Assembly (NCBI GenBank): GCA_903878475.1
Contig: CAIRHQ010000008.1
Coordinates: 1 to 64,000, forward strand
Length of the DNA stretch: 64,000 bases
Origin: an uncultured Bacteroidota bacterium
GTDB taxonomy: Bacteria > Bacteroidota > Bacteroidia > Chitinophagales > Chitinophagaceae
Reading direction: 5' to 3'
Shown piece after piece: positions 61,078 through 64,000 of the stretch (position 1 is its first letter; each line of letters opens with the position of its first letter). The notes beneath the pieces were generated by a model. It was given only the letters and a program-made list of their open reading frames with translations. It was not told the DNA's origin and searched no databases. The position numbers were made by a program, and so were the translations under genes.

Positions 61078-64000
61078 ATGCCAACTAAAAAGCTAACTGC
61101 AAAAGGTCTTCAATTCAGCCGGCAGTTCACCAAAGACGACGTGAGTCCATTCGATATGTTTGAATACGACTACCGTAGTTCGATCATAAAGAATCCCAGT
61201 GGAGAAATAGTATTCCAAATGGACAATGTGGAAGTGCCCAAACAATGGAGTCAGATCGCTACTGATATTCTGGCGCAGAAATATTTCAGAAAAGCTGGTG
61301 TGCCAAAAGAAGATGGAACCACCGGAAGAGAAACCACCGTTAAACAAGTGGCACATCGCATGGCTTATTGCTGGCGTGTATGGGGAGAGCGCAATGGTTA
61401 TTTTGCAGCGCCAAAAGATGCCCTGGTATTTTATGATGAACTGGTGTACTCCATTTTAAATCAGGCCTGCGTACCCAATAGTCCACAATGGTTCAATACC
61501 GGATTATTTGAAGTATACGGAATCAGTGGTAAGCCTCAGGGGCATTATTATGTGGATGCAAAAGATGGCCTGTTGAAAAAATCAACCAGTGCCTATGAGC
61601 GCCCACAACCTCATGCTTGTTTCATATTAAGTGTGAACGACGACCTCGTGAACGAAGGCGGTATCATGGACCTTTGGGTTAGAGAAGCCCGTATTTTCAA
61701 ATATGGTAGTGGAGTAGGTACCAATTTCAGCAGCATCCGCGGGGAAGGTGAAAAATTAAGCGGTGGTGGTACTTCATCAGGATTGATGAGTTTTTTAAAG
61801 ATCGGTGATCGTGCCGCTGGCGCTATCAAAAGCGGGGGCACTACCCGTCGTGCAGCCAAAATGGTTTGCCTAGATCTTGACCATCCTGAAATTGTAGAAT
61901 TTGTAAACTGGAAAACAAGAGAAGAAGATAAAGTGGCCGCATTGATCGCTGCCGGATATTCCAACGACTATGAAGGAGAAGCTTATCGTACGGTGAGCGG
62001 ACAAAACAGCAATAACTCTGTTCGTATCCCCAATGCATTCTTTTCTGTGCTTGATGCAGACGGTGATTGGGAACTGAAAGGCAGGAGTGATGGCAGAACC
62101 ATGCGTAAAGTGAAGGCAAAAGAATTGTGGGACCAGATCAACTATGCCGCCTGGCGTTGTGCTGATCCCGGTACCCAATTCGATACCACCATCAACGAAT
62201 GGCATACCTGTCCGGAAGGAGGTCCTATCAGGGCGTCTAACCCTTGCAGTGAGTATATGTTCCTCGACAATACCGCCTGCAACCTGGCCAGTGTGAACCT
62301 GCGCAGATTTTTCGACGAATCGAACAATACCATCGACATCAAAGGATTTGAACATACTTGTCGCCTGTGGACCGCCGTATTGGAGATCTCTGTTCTGATG
62401 GCTCAGTTTCCCAGCAAGGATGTGGCCCAGCTCAGTTATGATTACCGTACACTGGGATTGGGTTATGCCAACCTCGGTTCATTGCTGATGGTTAGCGGCA
62501 TTGCCTACGATAGTGATGAAGCCCGTGGTATTGCAGGTGCCGTCACCGCGATCATGACCGGTGTGGCCTATAAAACTTCGGCAGAAATGGCCTCCTTCCT
62601 GGGAGCCTTTGATAAATACCCCGAAAATAAAAAGCATATGCTGCGGGTAATGCGCAATCACCGCGCAGCTGCCTATGATGCTGCAGATGCTTTTGAAGGA
62701 CTGGAAATAAAGCCCCAGGGGATCAATGCAAAATATTGTCCCGATTATTTATTAAAAGCCGCCACCAAGGCATGGGATGATGCTGTGCGACTGGGCGAAA
62801 AATACGGATACCGCAATGCGCAAACTACCGTGATCGCGCCTACCGGCACCATTGGTTTGGTTATGGATTGCGATACCACCGGTGTAGAACCCGATTTTGC
62901 ACTAGTGAAATTTAAGAAATTGAGCGGAGGCGGATATTTTAAGATCATCAACCAATCAGTACCACAGGCTTTACGCAATTTAAAATACAGTGAGTCAGAA
63001 ATTGAAGAGATCGTTAACTATGCAAAAGGCCATGCGTCTCTGGAGAAATCTCCTTTCATCAATCGTCAAACTTTGTTGGAAAAAGGATTCCTTTCTGAAG
63101 ACATCGAGAAGTTGAATAAAGTACTGGGCGCAGCCTTTGAGATCGGATTCGTTTTCAATGTGTATACCCTGGGCGAAACCTGCCTCGAAAGATTAGGTTT
63201 TAAACCCGATCAGTACAACGATTTTGGATGGAGCCTGCTGGAAGCACTGGGTTTCACCGACGATGAAATAGAAGCAGCCAACACCTATATCTGCGGAACC
63301 ATGACCGTAGAAGGCGCTCCTTATTTGAAAGATGAACATTTATCTGTTTTTGATTGTGCCAATAAATGCGGTCAGATCGGCGAAAGATATATACATGCAC
63401 ACGGGCATATCCGCATGATGGCTTCTGCACAACCCTTCCTCAGCGGAGCGATATCAAAAACCATTAACCTGCCTAATGAGGCTACTAAGGAAGAGATCGC
63501 TGATGCTTATCGCATGAGCTGGGAACTGGGTTTAAAAGCCTGTGCCCTGTATCGCGACGGATCAAAATTATCGCAACCCCTGAGCAACAAGAGCGATAAG
63601 AAAAAGAAACTCGATGATGTGATCAGTGAAGAAAAAGCACTGGAAATGGCAGCCGAAATATCTACCATGGTGGATATGGGTAAGCTAACCATTGATGACC
63701 TGCTTGATGAAATGAATAAACGCGTACAGAACAGTGCCGATACTACCCTGAAGCGCCAACTCGCCATGATCGTAGAACGCAGGGCATTGCCTGCCAAACG
63801 CCGAGGCTTTACACAAAAAGCAAAGATCAACGGTCAGGCTTTATTCCTCCGCACCGGAGAATATAACGATGGAACATTGGGTGAGATCTTTATCGATATG
63901 GCGAAAGAAGGAGCTACCATGAGAAGTATGCTAAACTGTTTTGCCATTGCCATCTCTATCGGATTACAATATGGTGTTCCATTGGAAGAATATGTAGAGA
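61078..64000 (+). CDS. nrdJ: Vitamin B12-dependent (class II) ribonucleotide reductase, 3'-truncated by window end
   Basis: Read directly: MPTKKLTAKGLQFSRQFTKDDVSPFDMFEYDYRSSII...CVPNSPQWFNTGLFEVYGI...HACFILSVNDDLV...FKYGSGVGTNFSSIRGEGEKLSGGGTSSGLMSFLKIGDRAAGAIKSGGTTRRAAKMVCLDLDHPEI; open frame to base 64000. Not listed in the ORF track. Confidence 0.93.
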   Translation, partial: MPTKKLTAKGLQFSRQFTKDDVSPFDMFEYDYRSSIIKNPSGEIVFQMDNVEVPKQWSQIATDILAQKYFRKAGVPKEDGTTGRETTVKQVAHRMAYCWRVWGERNGYFAAPKDALVFYDELVYSILNQACVPNSPQWFNTGLFEVYGISGKPQGHYYVDAKDGLLKKSTSAYERPQPHACFILSVNDDLVNEGGIMDLWVREARIFKYGSGVGTNFSSIRGEGEKLSGGGTSSGLMSFLKIGDRAAGAIKSGGTTRRAAKMVCLDLDHPEIVEFVNWKTREEDKVAALIAAGYSNDYEGEAYRTVSGQNSNNSVRIPNAFFSVLDADGDWELKGRSDGRTMRKVKAKELWDQINYAAWRCADPGTQFDTTINEWHTCPEGGPIRASNPCSEYMFLDNTACNLASVNLRRFFDESNNTIDIKGFEHTCRLWTAVLEISVLMAQFPSKDVAQLSYDYRTLGLGYANLGSLLMVSGIAYDSDEARGIAGAVTAIMTGVAYKTSAEMASFLGAFDKYPENKKHMLRVMRNHRAAAYDAADAFEGLEIKPQGINAKYCPDYLLKAATKAWDDAVRLGEKYGYRNAQTTVIAPTGTIGLVMDCDTTGVEPDFALVKFKKLSGGGYFKIINQSVPQALRNLKYSESEIEEIVNYAKGHASLEKSPFINRQTLLEKGFLSEDIEKLNKVLGAAFEIGFVFNVYTLGETCLERLGFKPDQYNDFGWSLLEALGFTDDEIEAANTYICGTMTVEGAPYLKDEHLSVFDCANKCGQIGERYIHAHGHIRMMASAQPFLSGAISKTINLPNEATKEEIADAYRMSWELGLKACALYRDGSKLSQPLSNKSDKKKKLDDVISEEKALEMAAEISTMVDMGKLTIDDLLDEMNKRVQNSADTTLKRQLAMIVERRALPAKRRGFTQKAKINGQALFLRTGEYNDGTLGEIFIDMAKEGATMRSMLNCFAIAISIGLQYGVPLEEYVE

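Noticed and set aside
61870-62355. 161-aa minus-strand ORF and neighbouring short ORFs
   Set aside because: Antisense to nrdJ, which is clearly coding on the plus strand.

Overview
The window is a Bacteroidota chromosome segment, probably Chitinophagaceae-like, inferred from gene content, T9SS sorting domains and family architecture. It is mostly housekeeping DNA with about 45 confidently readable genes. No tRNA/rRNA genes, CRISPR arrays, prophage or transposases were recognised. Main blocks: three secreted T9SS-type proteins; dxs; scpA; frr; rbfA; an MsbA-like ABC exporter; ileS plus a DksA-like protein with a histone-H1-like tail; a HmuY / TonB-receptor / AraC iron-haem locus; gyrB; mfd; an 11-gene complex I operon (nuoABCDHIJKLMN, no nuoEFG); a GltD-like / pyruvate:ferredoxin oxidoreductase / dihydroorotate-dehydrogenase-like operon; glyS-mazG-dtd; and a truncated B12-dependent ribonucleotide reductase (absent from the supplied ORF track because it runs off the window). 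The most interesting signal is a possible ferredoxin-centred redox island at 39.4-57.9 kb. There, both the complex I operon and the PFOR operon carry an FNR/CRP-type palindrome (TGAT-N4-ATCA) in the upstream region. Other leads: a Cys-rich AraC regulator, a zinc-ribbon-like small protein that has lost its cysteines, a transketolase N-terminal half without its partner, an identical 12-mer flanking three minus-strand terminators, and an orphan reading frame ending at a strong terminator.
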